Assembly (NCBI GenBank): GCA_013695075.1
Contig: JACDBE010000314.1
Coordinates: 1-12,692, forward strand
Origin: Acidimicrobiia bacterium
GTDB taxonomy: Bacteria; Actinomycetota; Acidimicrobiia; Spongiisociales; UBA5794
Length of the DNA stretch: 12,692 nucleotides
Direction of reading: 5' to 3'
Positions 1-6,966 of this stretch are shown piece after piece. Below the pieces are notes generated by a model that saw only the letters and a program-made list of their open reading frames with translations, was not told the origin of the DNA and ran no database searches. Each line of letters begins with the position of its first letter. Position 1 is the first letter of the stretch. The position numbers and the translations under genes were made by a program.

Positions 1-6
1 CGACGT

Positions 7-1458
7 TCAGGATTCGCCCCCCACCAGCCCCCGCTCCCGCCAGTCGGTGAAGATCGCCCTGATCGCGGACTCGGCATCGGTCACCGCCTGCTCGGGGGTC
101 TTGTCGCCCCTGGCGGCCCCGGCGAACATCACCGGGATGATGGACTCGCCGAAGATCTGACCGGTGGCGGGGTTGGCGGGACCGGGGTGGCCAACGTTGG
201 TGCTCCAGTCGAGGGCATTGGACAGCACCGCCAGCTTGTCCGCCGGCTCCGATCCGAACGGGTCGCTCTGGAGCCATGTCCCCAGATCGGGGACCCGCTC
301 GCCGAAGGCGGGGAAGTCGTACAGCTGGGAGTGCCAGCACGCCGACTCGTAGTTGAGCGTGTAGTGGAGCAGGAACTCGTTGGCGGCGTCGACGTTCTGG
401 GCGTGGTTGGGGATGATCCAGTTGTACATGACGTGGGAGGCCACCAGCTGGGCGGCCGGCCCCGACAGCGCCGGGCTGAAGAAGGTGTCGGCCGCCACCT
501 CGGGGTTGGCCTCCTGGGAGGTGCGGTACGCCGAGATCGAGTTGAGGATGTACGACAGCTCGCCAGCGATGAGCCCCTGGTTGTTGGAGGCGGCATTCCA
601 GGCGAACACCTCGTCGGTCATGGCCCCTTCGAACAGCTGGGTCATGTAGGTGACGGCGTCGAGCGTCTGCTGGGAGTTGATGACGACGTTCTCGTTCTCG
701 TCCTGGATCGAAGCCCCGAACGACCACAGCAGGGCCCGTCCCGCCATGTTGGAGTCGATCTCCTGGGACATACCAATGCCCATCTGGACACCCTGCTCGG
801 CGAAGATCGCCGAGCCGCCCTCCAGCAGCTCGTCCCAGGTGGTCGGTCCGTTGGGGAACCCGGCCGTCTCCCACAGGCTCCGCCGGTAATCGCCCGGGTC
901 GGGAACCCAGCCCGGGCTGTAGGCGTAGAACTTGTTGGTGTTGGGGTTGAAGCTGGAGCGGCGGCACAGGGCCAACTGCTCGCCCCACCGGTTCACCGCC
1001 TCGTTGGTGACGTCGGTCATGTCGACCACGCTCGGCTCGAACTGGGACAGGGGAGCGATGTACTGGATGAGATCGTGGCCCTCGCCGGCGGAGATCTCCG
1101 CCGAGATGCGGGCCGGGATGACGGCCACGTTGATGTGGTCGACGGTGACGTCGACCCCGGCCTGGGCGCCCCACTCCTGCGCCCAGGGGTCGAACCAGGT
1201 GTCGTGGGCTGGCACGAAGTGGCTCCACAGCAGGATGCGCAGGTCGCCGGACAGCGCCGTGGCCGGATCCATGAACTGGGCCTCGGGAGCGGTGAGCAGG
1301 GCCGACGGGCCCGTGGTCCCGGCGCCGCCGGTGGTGCCGGGGGCGCCCGTTGTGCTGGTCCCCGTCTGACCACCGCATGCCGCTAGGGCCGCCAACGTGA
1401 GGTACTTGAGGAAGTCCCTCCGCTCCATTCCCGTCAGTTCCCTGGGGTCAAAGGTCAT
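7..1458 (-). CDS. ABC transporter extracellular solute-binding lipoprotein (family 1, sugar-type), Tat-exported
   Basis: This is a 483-residue periplasmic/extracellular binding protein that should capture a solute, probably a sugar or oligosaccharide, and deliver it to an ABC permease. I chose the ATG at 1456-1458 because a near-perfect Shine-Dalgarno (AAGGAGGT) lies about 5 nt upstream; the frame stays open further upstream but no comparable ribosome site was seen there. The N-terminus reads MERRDFLKYL (residues 11-20), a twin-arginine motif (R13, R14), followed by a short hydrophobic stretch and a lipobox L-A-A-C with Cys28, so a Tat-exported lipoprotein is expected. A Gly/Thr/Pro-rich linker follows, then a domain with the general look of SBP family 1 proteins, of usual length for that family. 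The stop is only 6 bp from the window edge, so permease genes, if in the operon, lie outside. Family call is good; substrate is unknown. Confidence 0.85.
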   Translation of the reverse strand: MTFDPRELTGMERRDFLKYLTLAALAACGGQTGTSTTGAPGTTGGAGTTGPSALLTAPEAQFMDPATALSGDLRILLWSHFVPAHDTWFDPWAQEWGAQAGVDVTVDHINVAVIPARISAEISAGEGHDLIQYIAPLSQFEPSVVDMTDVTNEAVNRWGEQLALCRRSSFNPNTNKFYAYSPGWVPDPGDYRRSLWETAGFPNGPTTWDELLEGGSAIFAEQGVQMGIGMSQEIDSNMAGRALLWSFGASIQDENENVVINSQQTLDAVTYMTQLFEGAMTDEVFAWNAASNNQGLIAGELSYILNSISAYRTSQEANPEVAADTFFSPALSGPAAQLVASHVMYNWIIPNHAQNVDAANEFLLHYTLNYESACWHSQLYDFPAFGERVPDLGTWLQSDPFGSEPADKLAVLSNALDWSTNVGHPGPANPATGQIFGESIIPVMFAGAARGDKTPEQAVTDAESAIRAIFTDWRERGLVGGES

Positions 1459-1461
1459 CAA

Positions 1462-1470
1462 GACCTCCTT
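1462..1470 (-). promoter_or_regulatory. Strong ribosome binding site of the solute-binding protein
   Basis: On the minus strand GAAGGAGGTCT lies just before the ATG at 1458. The near-full anti-Shine-Dalgarno match with about 5 nt spacing decides the start in favour of this codon over the more upstream in-frame start at 1500. Confidence 0.75.
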
Positions 1471-1489
1471 CCGGGTAGGCGCTCCCGCG

Positions 1490-1495
1490 ACGTTA
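1490..1495 (-). promoter_or_regulatory. Possible -10 box (TAACGT) of the solute-binding protein gene
   Basis: TAACGT fits the actinobacterial TANNNT -10 pattern and would start a transcript about 25 nt before the ATG, leaving room for the Shine-Dalgarno. No convincing -35 element was seen. Low-confidence suggestion from sequence alone. Confidence 0.3.
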
Positions 1496-1538
1496 CACAA
1501 GACGCCGCCGCCCTCGCAGGTCGGATCGGTACCGGGCC

Positions 1539-1566
1539 AGGACCGCTACCGAGCGACCGGTACAAT
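1539..1566 (+). promoter_or_regulatory. Promoter of tRNA-Ala (-10 TACAAT)
   Basis: TACAAT at 1561-1566 matches the sigma-70/SigA -10 consensus in five of six positions, and the mature tRNA 5' end follows 9 nt later. A weak -35 candidate AGGACC (1539-1544) sits 16 bp upstream and matches TTGACA only at the central GAC. The position directly before a tRNA gene supports the call. Confidence 0.65.
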
Positions 1567-1575
1567 CACTCCAGC

Positions 1576-1651
1576 GGGGACGTAGCTCAGTTGGCAGAGC
1601 ACCTGCTTTGCAAGCAGGGGGTCGTGGGTTCAAGTCCCATCGTCTCCACCA
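1576..1651 (+). tRNA. alaT: tRNA-Ala (anticodon UGC), CCA encoded
   Basis: The 76-nt sequence folds as a standard cloverleaf. The acceptor stem GGGGACG pairs with CGTCTCC, including the G3:U70 wobble pair that is the main identity element for alanyl-tRNA synthetase. The anticodon stem CCTGC/GCAGG encloses the loop TTTGCAA with anticodon TGC at 1609-1611. The T arm is GTGGG-TTCAAGT-CCCAT, the discriminator is A1648, and CCA is encoded at 1649-1651. It decodes GCA/GCG/GCU-type alanine codons. The name alaT is by analogy with the Mycobacterium tuberculosis tRNA-Ala(UGC) that also lies near crgA. Confidence 0.97.
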
Positions 1652-1733
1652 GGAGAGTCCAGGTCACGGTTGCGGAGGTGGCGCCGGCCGACAACGGGTC
1701 GGGCGGCTCATCTTCGGGGTACCGGGACGCGTA

Positions 1734-1739
1734 TAGGCT
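1734..1739 (+). promoter_or_regulatory. Possible -10 box (TAGGCT) ahead of the halogenase-like pair
   Basis: The 152 bp between the tRNA and the first halogenase-like gene hold GTATAGGCT, which contains a TANNNT box. It would give a leader of roughly 55-60 nt. No clear -35 element and no terminator after the tRNA were seen, so read-through from the tRNA promoter is an alternative. Confidence 0.3.
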
Positions 1740-1803
1740 GGTGGCTTGCTGCGGGACCGGAGTTCTGCAGCCACGCTCCGACTCCGACGAACAAGGGGGC
1801 AAG

Positions 1804-3219
1804 ATGTCAGCAGACCACACGACCGACGTCGTGGTGATCGGAGGCGGCCCGGCCGGCTCGACGATGGCCTCGTTCCTGGCGATGAAGGGCCATGCGGTCA
1901 CCGTCTTCGAGCGCGACGCCTTCCCGCGCGAGCACGTCGGCGAGTCGATGCTGCCCTTCTGCTACTTCGTATTCAAGGGCCTCGGCCTCCTGGACGACAT
2001 GAAGGAGCGCTGGGTGCGCAAGCCCGGCGTCCGCTTCATCGACGTCGACGGCATCACCAACACCGCGTGGTGCTTCCATCACCACATCAAGGGCGAGAAC
2101 TCGCTGTCGTTCCAGGTCATCCGCTCCGAGTTCGATGACGTGCTGCTCAAGCACTCGGCCTCCTTGGGCGCCACCGTCAGGTATCAGACCAAGGTCACCA
2201 ACGTCGACCTCGACGACGACGGTGCCACCGTGTACGCCAGCGGTCCTGATGGCGACCAGATCGAGACCCGGGCCCGGTTCGTGGTAGACGCCAGCGGCCG
2301 AGAGACGTTCATGTCCAACCGGCTGGGCACCAAGGTGGCCCACAAGGAGCTGGAGCGCACCGCCTTGAGCTGTAGCTACTGGAAGGGCGCCAAGTTCATC
2401 GACACCCTCGAGGAGGGGCTCATCCAGATCGTCTACCTCGGCGGCGAGAAGCAGGGGTGGATCTGGTGCATCCCGCTGGGCACCGACCGGGTGAGCGTCG
2501 GCGTGGTGGTCAACTCCTCCTACTACCGCTCGCAGCGCAAGGAGCTGCTCGCCCAGGGCCACGAGGACTGGAAGATGGCGCTGTACCTCAAGGAGATCGA
2601 GGCCGCCCCGTACACCAAGGAGATCCTCGACGGCGCCACCATGGAACGCGACCTCATGGTCAACGGGGACTACTCGTACCTGTGCAAGGAGAAGTGGGGC
2701 GACCGCTTCGCTCTGGTCGGCGACGCCTCGGCGTTCATCGACCCCATCTTCTCCAGCGGGGTGTTCATGGCGATGCGCAGCGCCCAGATCCTGTCCGACG
2801 TGATCGACCAGCGGCTCAACGACGGGGTCGAGGCCTCCGAACCGGCCTTCGTCGAGGCCTACGACCGGGTGGTCAGCGCCTACGACGTCATCGACCGGCT
2901 GATCCGGCTGTTCTACACCCCCGAGGCGATCAACTTCGCCCAGCTGGGGTCGGCGTCCGATGCCTTCACCGACTTCGACCACTACCAGAACGCCATGGCG
3001 GTGTACCACTTCCTCATCGGGGGTGACTTCTTCGAGGTGGCCAACAAGTACCGGGGGTTCATCGAGACGCTGCGCGACCCGAAGATGTTTGCCGGGTTCA
3101 AGAACCTGGTGATCGACCGACCCACGCTGTCGGCCACGAGCTGCGATCTGGGTCACGACACGGCGTTTCACGAGGGACTGAGAGCGCACGAGGTCAGGCG
3201 CGAGATCGAGAGGGTGTGA
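1804..3219 (+). CDS. FAD-dependent halogenase-like oxidoreductase, copy 1
   Basis: A 471-residue flavoprotein. Visible features in order: an N-terminal FAD-binding Rossmann motif GGGPAGS (residues 13-19); FPREHVGES (40-48), typical of the flavin-dependent halogenase/monooxygenase superfamily; Lys73 in a VRKPGVRF context, the place where phenol/pyrrole halogenases carry their catalytic lysine (by-eye alignment); WIWCIP (219-224), matching the WxWxIP halogenase signature; GDASAF (306-311), the second FAD contact; and FIDPIFSSG (311-319), matching FxxPxxSxG. Known halogenases use FADH2, O2 and halide to form hypohalous acid that is handed to the lysine; they need a separate flavin reductase, and none is seen here. 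The ATG at 1804 follows AAGGGGG; upstream in-frame starts fall in or near the tRNA and were refused. A paralogue follows 43 bp downstream. Monooxygenase or reductase activity remains possible. Substrate unknown. Confidence 0.8.
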   Translation: MSADHTTDVVVIGGGPAGSTMASFLAMKGHAVTVFERDAFPREHVGESMLPFCYFVFKGLGLLDDMKERWVRKPGVRFIDVDGITNTAWCFHHHIKGENSLSFQVIRSEFDDVLLKHSASLGATVRYQTKVTNVDLDDDGATVYASGPDGDQIETRARFVVDASGRETFMSNRLGTKVAHKELERTALSCSYWKGAKFIDTLEEGLIQIVYLGGEKQGWIWCIPLGTDRVSVGVVVNSSYYRSQRKELLAQGHEDWKMALYLKEIEAAPYTKEILDGATMERDLMVNGDYSYLCKEKWGDRFALVGDASAFIDPIFSSGVFMAMRSAQILSDVIDQRLNDGVEASEPAFVEAYDRVVSAYDVIDRLIRLFYTPEAINFAQLGSASDAFTDFDHYQNAMAVYHFLIGGDFFEVANKYRGFIETLRDPKMFAGFKNLVIDRPTLSATSCDLGHDTAFHEGLRAHEVRREIERV

Positions 3220-3251
3220 CGCCGCCGAGCGCATGCAGGCTCGGCATTCCA

Positions 3252-3257
3252 GGGAGG
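3252..3257 (+). promoter_or_regulatory. Ribosome binding site of halogenase-like copy 2
   Basis: GGGAGG lies 5 nt before the ATG at 3263. It decides the start against the in-frame ATG at 3233, which would place the Shine-Dalgarno inside the coding region. Confidence 0.75.
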
Positions 3258-3262
3258 AAAGT

Positions 3263-4654
3263 ATGGGAGATCTGAAAACCGAAGCCCTGATCGTCGGAGG
3301 CGGGCCGGCCGGCGCCACCTCTGCCATGATGCTGCTCCAACGGGGGATCACGCCAGTGATCGTTGAGCGGGAGGCCTTCCCGCGGTACCACATCGGCGAG
3401 GCCATGACCGGCGAAGGCGGGGCGATCCTCCGTGATCTCGGCATCGCCGACAAGCTGACCCCCCAGAACCACACCATCAAGCACGGCGTCCGCGTGTTCG
3501 GCACCAGGGGCAACGCCGACTGGTGGGTGCCGGTGATGCAGCGCACTCCCGATAAGGAGCTCCACGAGGTTTTCACCTACTCGGTGCGTCGCAGCAGTTT
3601 CGATCAGCTGTTGCTCGACGAGGCGGTGAGCCGCGGCGCCGAGCTCGTTCACGGCCGGGCCATCGAACCGCTGATGAGCGACGACGGGACCACCGTGATC
3701 GGCGCCCGGGTGAGCGTCGCCCCGGACCGGGAGATGGACATCAACGCCGAGATCACGCTGGACTGCACCGGTCAGGCCACCTTCCTCGCCAACAAGAAGG
3801 CCACCGGCCCCAAGTACCTCGGTTCCTATGACAAGCAGATCGCCCTGTTCTCCCAGGTGGTCAACTACGACCGGGACACCGGACCGGACCGAGAGCACGC
3901 TCCGGGCAACACCCACATCTTCTACAAGAAGAAGTACCACTGGGCATGGGCGATCCCGCTCGACGAGGAGGTGACCTCGATCGGAATCGTGGTTCCCGCC
4001 CAGACCTTCCGGGACACGGGGTTGAGCCAGCACGACTTCATCTGCGAGCAGATCAAATCCCTGAACCCGGGGTTGGCGAGGCGCATCCCGACTCCGGAGC
4101 TCGTGGAGAAGCCCCACGTGGTGCCCAACTACTCGTTCCAGGTCCGTAAGTTCGCCGGCCCCGGCTACATCTGCGTTGGAGACTCCCACCGGTTTGTCGA
4201 CCCCATCTTCTCCTTCGGGCTGTACGTGGCCATGAAGGAGGCGACCCTGATCGCGCCCGAGGTGGAGCGGTGGCTCGCTGGTGAGGGTCGAGACTCGGAC
4301 GACCCTTTCCGCGCCCATATGCACCACACCGAGAAGGCCATCGACATGCTCGAGGACATGATCGACACCTTCTGGGAGAACCCGCTGGCTTTCGCCGTCA
4401 TGGTGCACGCCAAGTTCCGCCAGGAAGTGCTCGACATGTTCGCCGGGCGTGTCTACGACGGCATGCCTGTGGCCGACCGCGACCAGGCCCTGGCCGTGTT
4501 CCGCCGATTGCTCAAGCGGGAGCGTGTGTACGACGACGAGGGCGAGTACTCGATCCCGATCGGTTCCCGCTTCCACCCGGAGCGGGCGCCGCTGTGGAAC
4601 TCCGAGCTCAGCGACATCAAGAGCACCGAGCGCTGGCTGGCCGAGTCGGCCTGA
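3263..4654 (+). CDS. FAD-dependent halogenase-like oxidoreductase, copy 2
   Basis: A 463-residue paralogue of the preceding gene and probably its operon partner (43 bp gap, own GGGAGG ribosome site). Motifs fall at nearly identical positions: GGGPAGAT (12-19), FPRYHIGEA (39-47), Lys73 in TIKHGVRVF, WAWAIP (227-232, WxWxIP), GDSHRF (306-311) and FVDPIFSFG (311-319, FxxPxxSxG). Differences may matter: GES is GEA, the segment after it is MTGEGG rather than MLPFCY, and the second Ser of IFSSG is Phe. These residues lie in regions that in known halogenases line the flavin and substrate side, so the two enzymes may act on different substrates or steps. The family fit is good, but chlorination or bromination is inferred from motifs only; a monooxygenase role is the main alternative. 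Confidence 0.8.
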   Translation: MGDLKTEALIVGGGPAGATSAMMLLQRGITPVIVEREAFPRYHIGEAMTGEGGAILRDLGIADKLTPQNHTIKHGVRVFGTRGNADWWVPVMQRTPDKELHEVFTYSVRRSSFDQLLLDEAVSRGAELVHGRAIEPLMSDDGTTVIGARVSVAPDREMDINAEITLDCTGQATFLANKKATGPKYLGSYDKQIALFSQVVNYDRDTGPDREHAPGNTHIFYKKKYHWAWAIPLDEEVTSIGIVVPAQTFRDTGLSQHDFICEQIKSLNPGLARRIPTPELVEKPHVVPNYSFQVRKFAGPGYICVGDSHRFVDPIFSFGLYVAMKEATLIAPEVERWLAGEGRDSDDPFRAHMHHTEKAIDMLEDMIDTFWENPLAFAVMVHAKFRQEVLDMFAGRVYDGMPVADRDQALAVFRRLLKRERVYDDEGEYSIPIGSRFHPERAPLWNSELSDIKSTERWLAESA

Positions 4655-4763
4655 CTTCGGGAGGTTTGGGCACAGCCAGCCCGTGGAGGCCACCCCTCGA
4701 CCGGCGCCGCCGGGGCCTGGGTCGGTCGCGTCCGGTCCCGTCGGTGAGCGTGCGGCGTCGTGG

Positions 4764-4769
4764 TACCTT
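4764..4769 (+). promoter_or_regulatory. Possible -10 box (TACCTT) of the thiolase gene
   Basis: TACCTT fits TANNNT and lies 29 nt before the thiolase ATG, allowing a short leader that holds the GAGGAG ribosome site. No good -35 match. If real, the thiolase has its own promoter inside the 144-bp gap and is not strictly in the halogenase-like operon. Confidence 0.3.
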
Positions 4770-4798
4770 CGACCGATCTCCCAAGGGAACGAGGAGCC

Positions 4799-5965
4799 AT
4801 GACCGAAGCCGTCATCATCGACGCCATCCGCACCCCTGGTGGCAAGCGCGGCGGCCAGCTCAAGGACTGGCATCCGGTCGATCTGGCCGCCGAGGTGCTC
4901 AAGGAGCTGGTGAAGCGTAACGACCTCGACCCGGTATTGATTGATGACGTCATCTTCGGCTGCGTGATGCAAACAGGCGAGCAGAGCGTCAACGTGGCCC
5001 GCAACGCCGTGCTCGCCGCCGGGTTTCCGGAGAGCGTCCCCGGCACCACCATCGACCGCCAGTGTGGCTCCAGCCAGCAGGCGGTGCACTTCGCCGCCCA
5101 AGGGGTGATGGCGGGGGTCTACGACGTAGTCATCGCCGGGGGGGTGGAGGCGATGACCCGGGTGCCGATGGGCTCCACCATGCTCCAAGGCCCCGGCCAG
5201 CCGTTCGGTCCGGCGATGATGGCCCGCTACGACAACGGCATCGTGCCCCAGGGGATCTCCGCCGAGCTGATCGCCGAGCGGTGGGGGATCACCCGTGAGG
5301 AGGCCGACCGGCTGGCCCACGATTCGCACATGCGGGCGGCGCGGGCTACCGAAGAGGGGCGGTTCGACAACGAGCTCATCCCCATCGAGATCACCGGCGA
5401 CGACGGAGTCCGCCAGGTGATGCGCCGCGACGAAGGCATCCGGCCCACCACCACCCCGGAGACCCTGGCCGGGCTGAAGCCGGCCTTCCGGGAGGGCGGC
5501 CAGGTGACCGCCGGCAACTCGTCGCAGATCACCGACGGCGCCTCGGCGGTGCTCATCACCAGCCGGGAAGCGGCGGAACGTCTCGGGCTCAGGCCCCGGG
5601 CACGCTTCGTCGCCTTTTCTCTGGCCGGGGTCGACCCGGTGACCATGCTCACCGGACCCATCCCGGCAACAGAAAAGGTACTGGCCAAGGCGGGGCTCAC
5701 CATCGAGGACATCGACCGTTTCGAACTCAACGAGGCCTTCGCCACGGTGGTGGCCGCCTGGCTGCGGGATACGGGCGCCGCTTGGGAGAAGACCAACGTC
5801 AATGGCGGGGCGATGGCGCTGGGTCATCCGTTAGGCGCTTCGGGGGGCAAGCTGCTGGCCACCCTGCTCAACGAGCTGGAACGCAGCGGCGGCCGCTATG
5901 GGCTGCAGACCATGTGCGAGGGTGGGGGCATGGCCAACGCCACCATCATCGAGCGGCTCGACTGA
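4799..5965 (+). CDS. Thiolase (acetyl-CoA C-acyltransferase family)
   Basis: A 388-residue thiolase that should condense two acyl-CoA units or cleave a 3-ketoacyl-CoA in the cytoplasm. All catalytic elements are visible: nucleophile Cys89 in DRQCGSSQQA, the NEAF loop (Asn311-Glu312), His343 in GHPLGASG, and the acid/base Cys373 in CEGGGMANA, matching the Cys-His-Cys set of the family (Cys89/His348/Cys378 in the Zoogloea enzyme). Length is standard. The ATG at 4799 follows GAGGAG at 4791-4796; the in-frame GTG at 4760 has no ribosome site and overlaps the putative promoter. It is 144 bp after the halogenase-like pair and 2 bp before a small membrane protein. Motifs alone do not tell biosynthetic acetoacetyl-CoA thiolase from a beta-oxidation 3-ketoacyl-CoA thiolase. 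Confidence 0.93.
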   Translation: MTEAVIIDAIRTPGGKRGGQLKDWHPVDLAAEVLKELVKRNDLDPVLIDDVIFGCVMQTGEQSVNVARNAVLAAGFPESVPGTTIDRQCGSSQQAVHFAAQGVMAGVYDVVIAGGVEAMTRVPMGSTMLQGPGQPFGPAMMARYDNGIVPQGISAELIAERWGITREEADRLAHDSHMRAARATEEGRFDNELIPIEITGDDGVRQVMRRDEGIRPTTTPETLAGLKPAFREGGQVTAGNSSQITDGASAVLITSREAAERLGLRPRARFVAFSLAGVDPVTMLTGPIPATEKVLAKAGLTIEDIDRFELNEAFATVVAAWLRDTGAAWEKTNVNGGAMALGHPLGASGGKLLATLLNELERSGGRYGLQTMCEGGGMANATIIERLD

Positions 5966-5967
5966 GC

Positions 5968-6201
5968 ATGCTCGTCTGGGTGGTCGCCATCGTCATCGGG
6001 GTGGCGATCTTCGCCACGGCGCTGTGGGCCATCAGAATGTTGGCGACACCGATGCCGGAAGGCCCCGACCTCGACGAGGTGCAGCCCGTCGAGCTCGACT
6101 ACATGTGCACGGTGTGCGGGCTGCGGCTGACCGTCACCCACGCCCAGGAGGGGGACAACGCCGCCCCCCGCCACTGCCGCGAGGACATGGTCGAGGTCTG
6201 A
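5968..6201 (+). CDS. Small membrane-anchored protein with a cysteine-pair (zinc-ribbon-like) domain
   Basis: A 77-residue protein that starts 2 bp after the thiolase stop, so it is almost certainly co-transcribed. Residues 1-25 (starting MLVWVVAIVIGVAIFATALW) form one hydrophobic helix. After an acidic linker comes a small domain with CTVCG (a CxxC pair) and later PRHCRED, giving three cysteines and two nearby histidines (VTHAQ and RHC) that could hold a metal such as zinc. I do not recognise a named family; similar short proteins next to metabolic genes are usually annotated as hypothetical. Role unknown. The stop is followed by a weak short inverted repeat (CCCC...GGGG near 6203-6215) that is not a convincing terminator. 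Confidence 0.75.
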   Translation: MLVWVVAIVIGVAIFATALWAIRMLATPMPEGPDLDEVQPVELDYMCTVCGLRLTVTHAQEGDNAAPRHCREDMVEV

Positions 6202-6259
6202 CCCCCGCCCTGGGGCCTTCCAAAACGAATTCGCAGGGGGCACCTGGCAAACTGCGACT

Positions 6260-6679
6260 GTGGCCGACAGGTGGGCTCGCCGGGGTGTTCCGTGGCCGAT
6301 AGGAGCGTGGCGTCTGGTCGCCGCTGAGATCGAAGCGGCCGATTACCACGACAACCTGCTGGTGAGGATTCCGGCGGGACAAGACCTGGGAATCGACGAC
6401 CTCGACCGCCACGCCTTCCAGCGAGGGCGGGAGGTGGGACGGAACAATGCCGAAGTCGTCTACACCGATGGCGCGCCCGGACTCCGGTTCTTCGTGTCCT
6501 ACGCCGTGTCCCGAGCCCGGGAAGGCTGCCGCGCCGAGATGGCCACCGTCGTTCGCTACGAGCAACCCCGCGGGCGTTGGTACTTCGCTGTGGTCAAGCC
6601 CTTCCACCGACTGGTAGTGCCGTGGCTGTTCGCCCGTTCGGTGAGGAGAGCTGTTGAAGGTCGAGCTAGCGGTAGTTGA
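6260..6679 (+). CDS. Conserved hypothetical protein, DUF2867-like
   Basis: A 139-residue soluble protein from a GTG start. The ending resembles DUF2867-type proteins: ADYHDN near the start, then alternating strands, and a C-terminal GRWYFAVVKPFHRLVVPWLF segment with the PFHR motif often seen in this group. No catalytic residues can be assigned and function is unknown. The ribosome site is weak; the GTG at 6260 was kept because no better in-frame start was found, and CAAACT lies 6 nt upstream as a poor -10 candidate. The last 14 bp overlap the 3' end of crgA on the opposite strand, so the two genes are convergent. Family assignment is moderate; that it is a real gene is fairly likely. Confidence 0.65.
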   Translation: MADRWARRGVPWPIGAWRLVAAEIEAADYHDNLLVRIPAGQDLGIDDLDRHAFQRGREVGRNNAEVVYTDGAPGLRFFVSYAVSRAREGCRAEMATVVRYEQPRGRWYFAVVKPFHRLVVPWLFARSVRRAVEGRASGS

Positions 6680-6920
6680 GGGTCATGCCGAAACCGACGG
6701 CGATGCCGGCCAAGCCGACCATCAGCCAGGTGTTCGAGGTGCCACCGGGCAGCAGGTTGATGTAGTTGGCCAGGATGAGCAGCACCCCCAGCCCCATCAG
6801 GGCGAACATGGTCACCACGTACCACGTCGGTGACGGACCCTTGTGGACGGCCGAGCTGACCGGCTTGCTGGGGGGAGTCGGCCGGCGGACGGCCTTGCGG
6901 CGTCCCTTGGACACTGGCAT
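6666..6920 (-). CDS. crgA: Cell division protein CrgA
   Basis: An 84-residue membrane protein with the architecture of actinobacterial CrgA: a basic, Pro-rich cytoplasmic N-terminus (MPVSKGRRKAVRRP), the conserved SPTWYVV entry, a first membrane helix (about 32-57), a short loop with LPGGTSNTW, and a second helix to the C-terminus ending MTLNYR. CrgA is a division-site protein that in mycobacteria helps recruit or stabilise FtsZ, FtsQ and FtsI, and in Streptomyces blocks early septation. Length agrees with the family (about 85-95). It is on the same strand as the pknB-pbpA-rodA block, as in Mycobacterium, but has what looks like its own leaderless promoter. Its 3' end overlaps the converging DUF2867-like gene by 14 bp. 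Confidence 0.93.
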   Translation of the reverse strand: MPVSKGRRKAVRRPTPPSKPVSSAVHKGPSPTWYVVTMFALMGLGVLLILANYINLLPGGTSNTWLMVGLAGIAVGFGMTLNYR

Positions 6921-6926
6921 GGCAGG

Positions 6927-6932
6927 ATCGTA
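6927..6932 (-). promoter_or_regulatory. Leaderless promoter of crgA (-10 TACGAT)
   Basis: On the minus strand TACGAT ends 6 nt before the ATG at 6920. Transcription starting 6-7 nt downstream would begin at or next to the A of the ATG, giving a leaderless mRNA, a frequent arrangement in Actinobacteria. No Shine-Dalgarno precedes the ATG, which supports this. Confidence 0.6.
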
Positions 6933-6966
6933 GCGAGTCCGGGCGTCGGGCAGTCCCCGGCCAGGC

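Noticed and set aside
187..1386. 399-codon plus-strand frame over the solute-binding protein gene
   Set aside because: Shadow frame; the minus-strand gene has a Tat signal, lipobox and a strong ribosome site.
1591..1803. N-terminal extension of halogenase-like copy 1 back into the tRNA
   Set aside because: The extension would begin inside the tRNA gene and has no family similarity; the FAD-binding motif begins 12 residues after the ATG at 1804, the normal place.
1807..3576. 589-codon minus-strand frame over halogenase-like copy 1
   Set aside because: Antisense shadow with no motifs, while the plus strand carries FAD-binding and WxWxIP motifs.
4671..4710. GC-rich inverted repeats after halogenase-like copy 2 as a terminator
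   Set aside because: Stems are short (CCGG...CCGG type) and no T run follows; such hairpins are expected by chance at this GC content.
3194..5827. 877-codon open frame on the minus strand across the halogenase-like copy 2 and thiolase
   Set aside because: It is antisense to genes with clear catalytic motifs, has no recognisable domain, is rich in Gly/His/Val/Asp as expected of reverse frames in GC-rich genes, and has no ribosome site.
6203..6215. CCCC...GGGG hairpin after the small membrane protein gene as a terminator
   Set aside because: Only four base pairs with no T tract.
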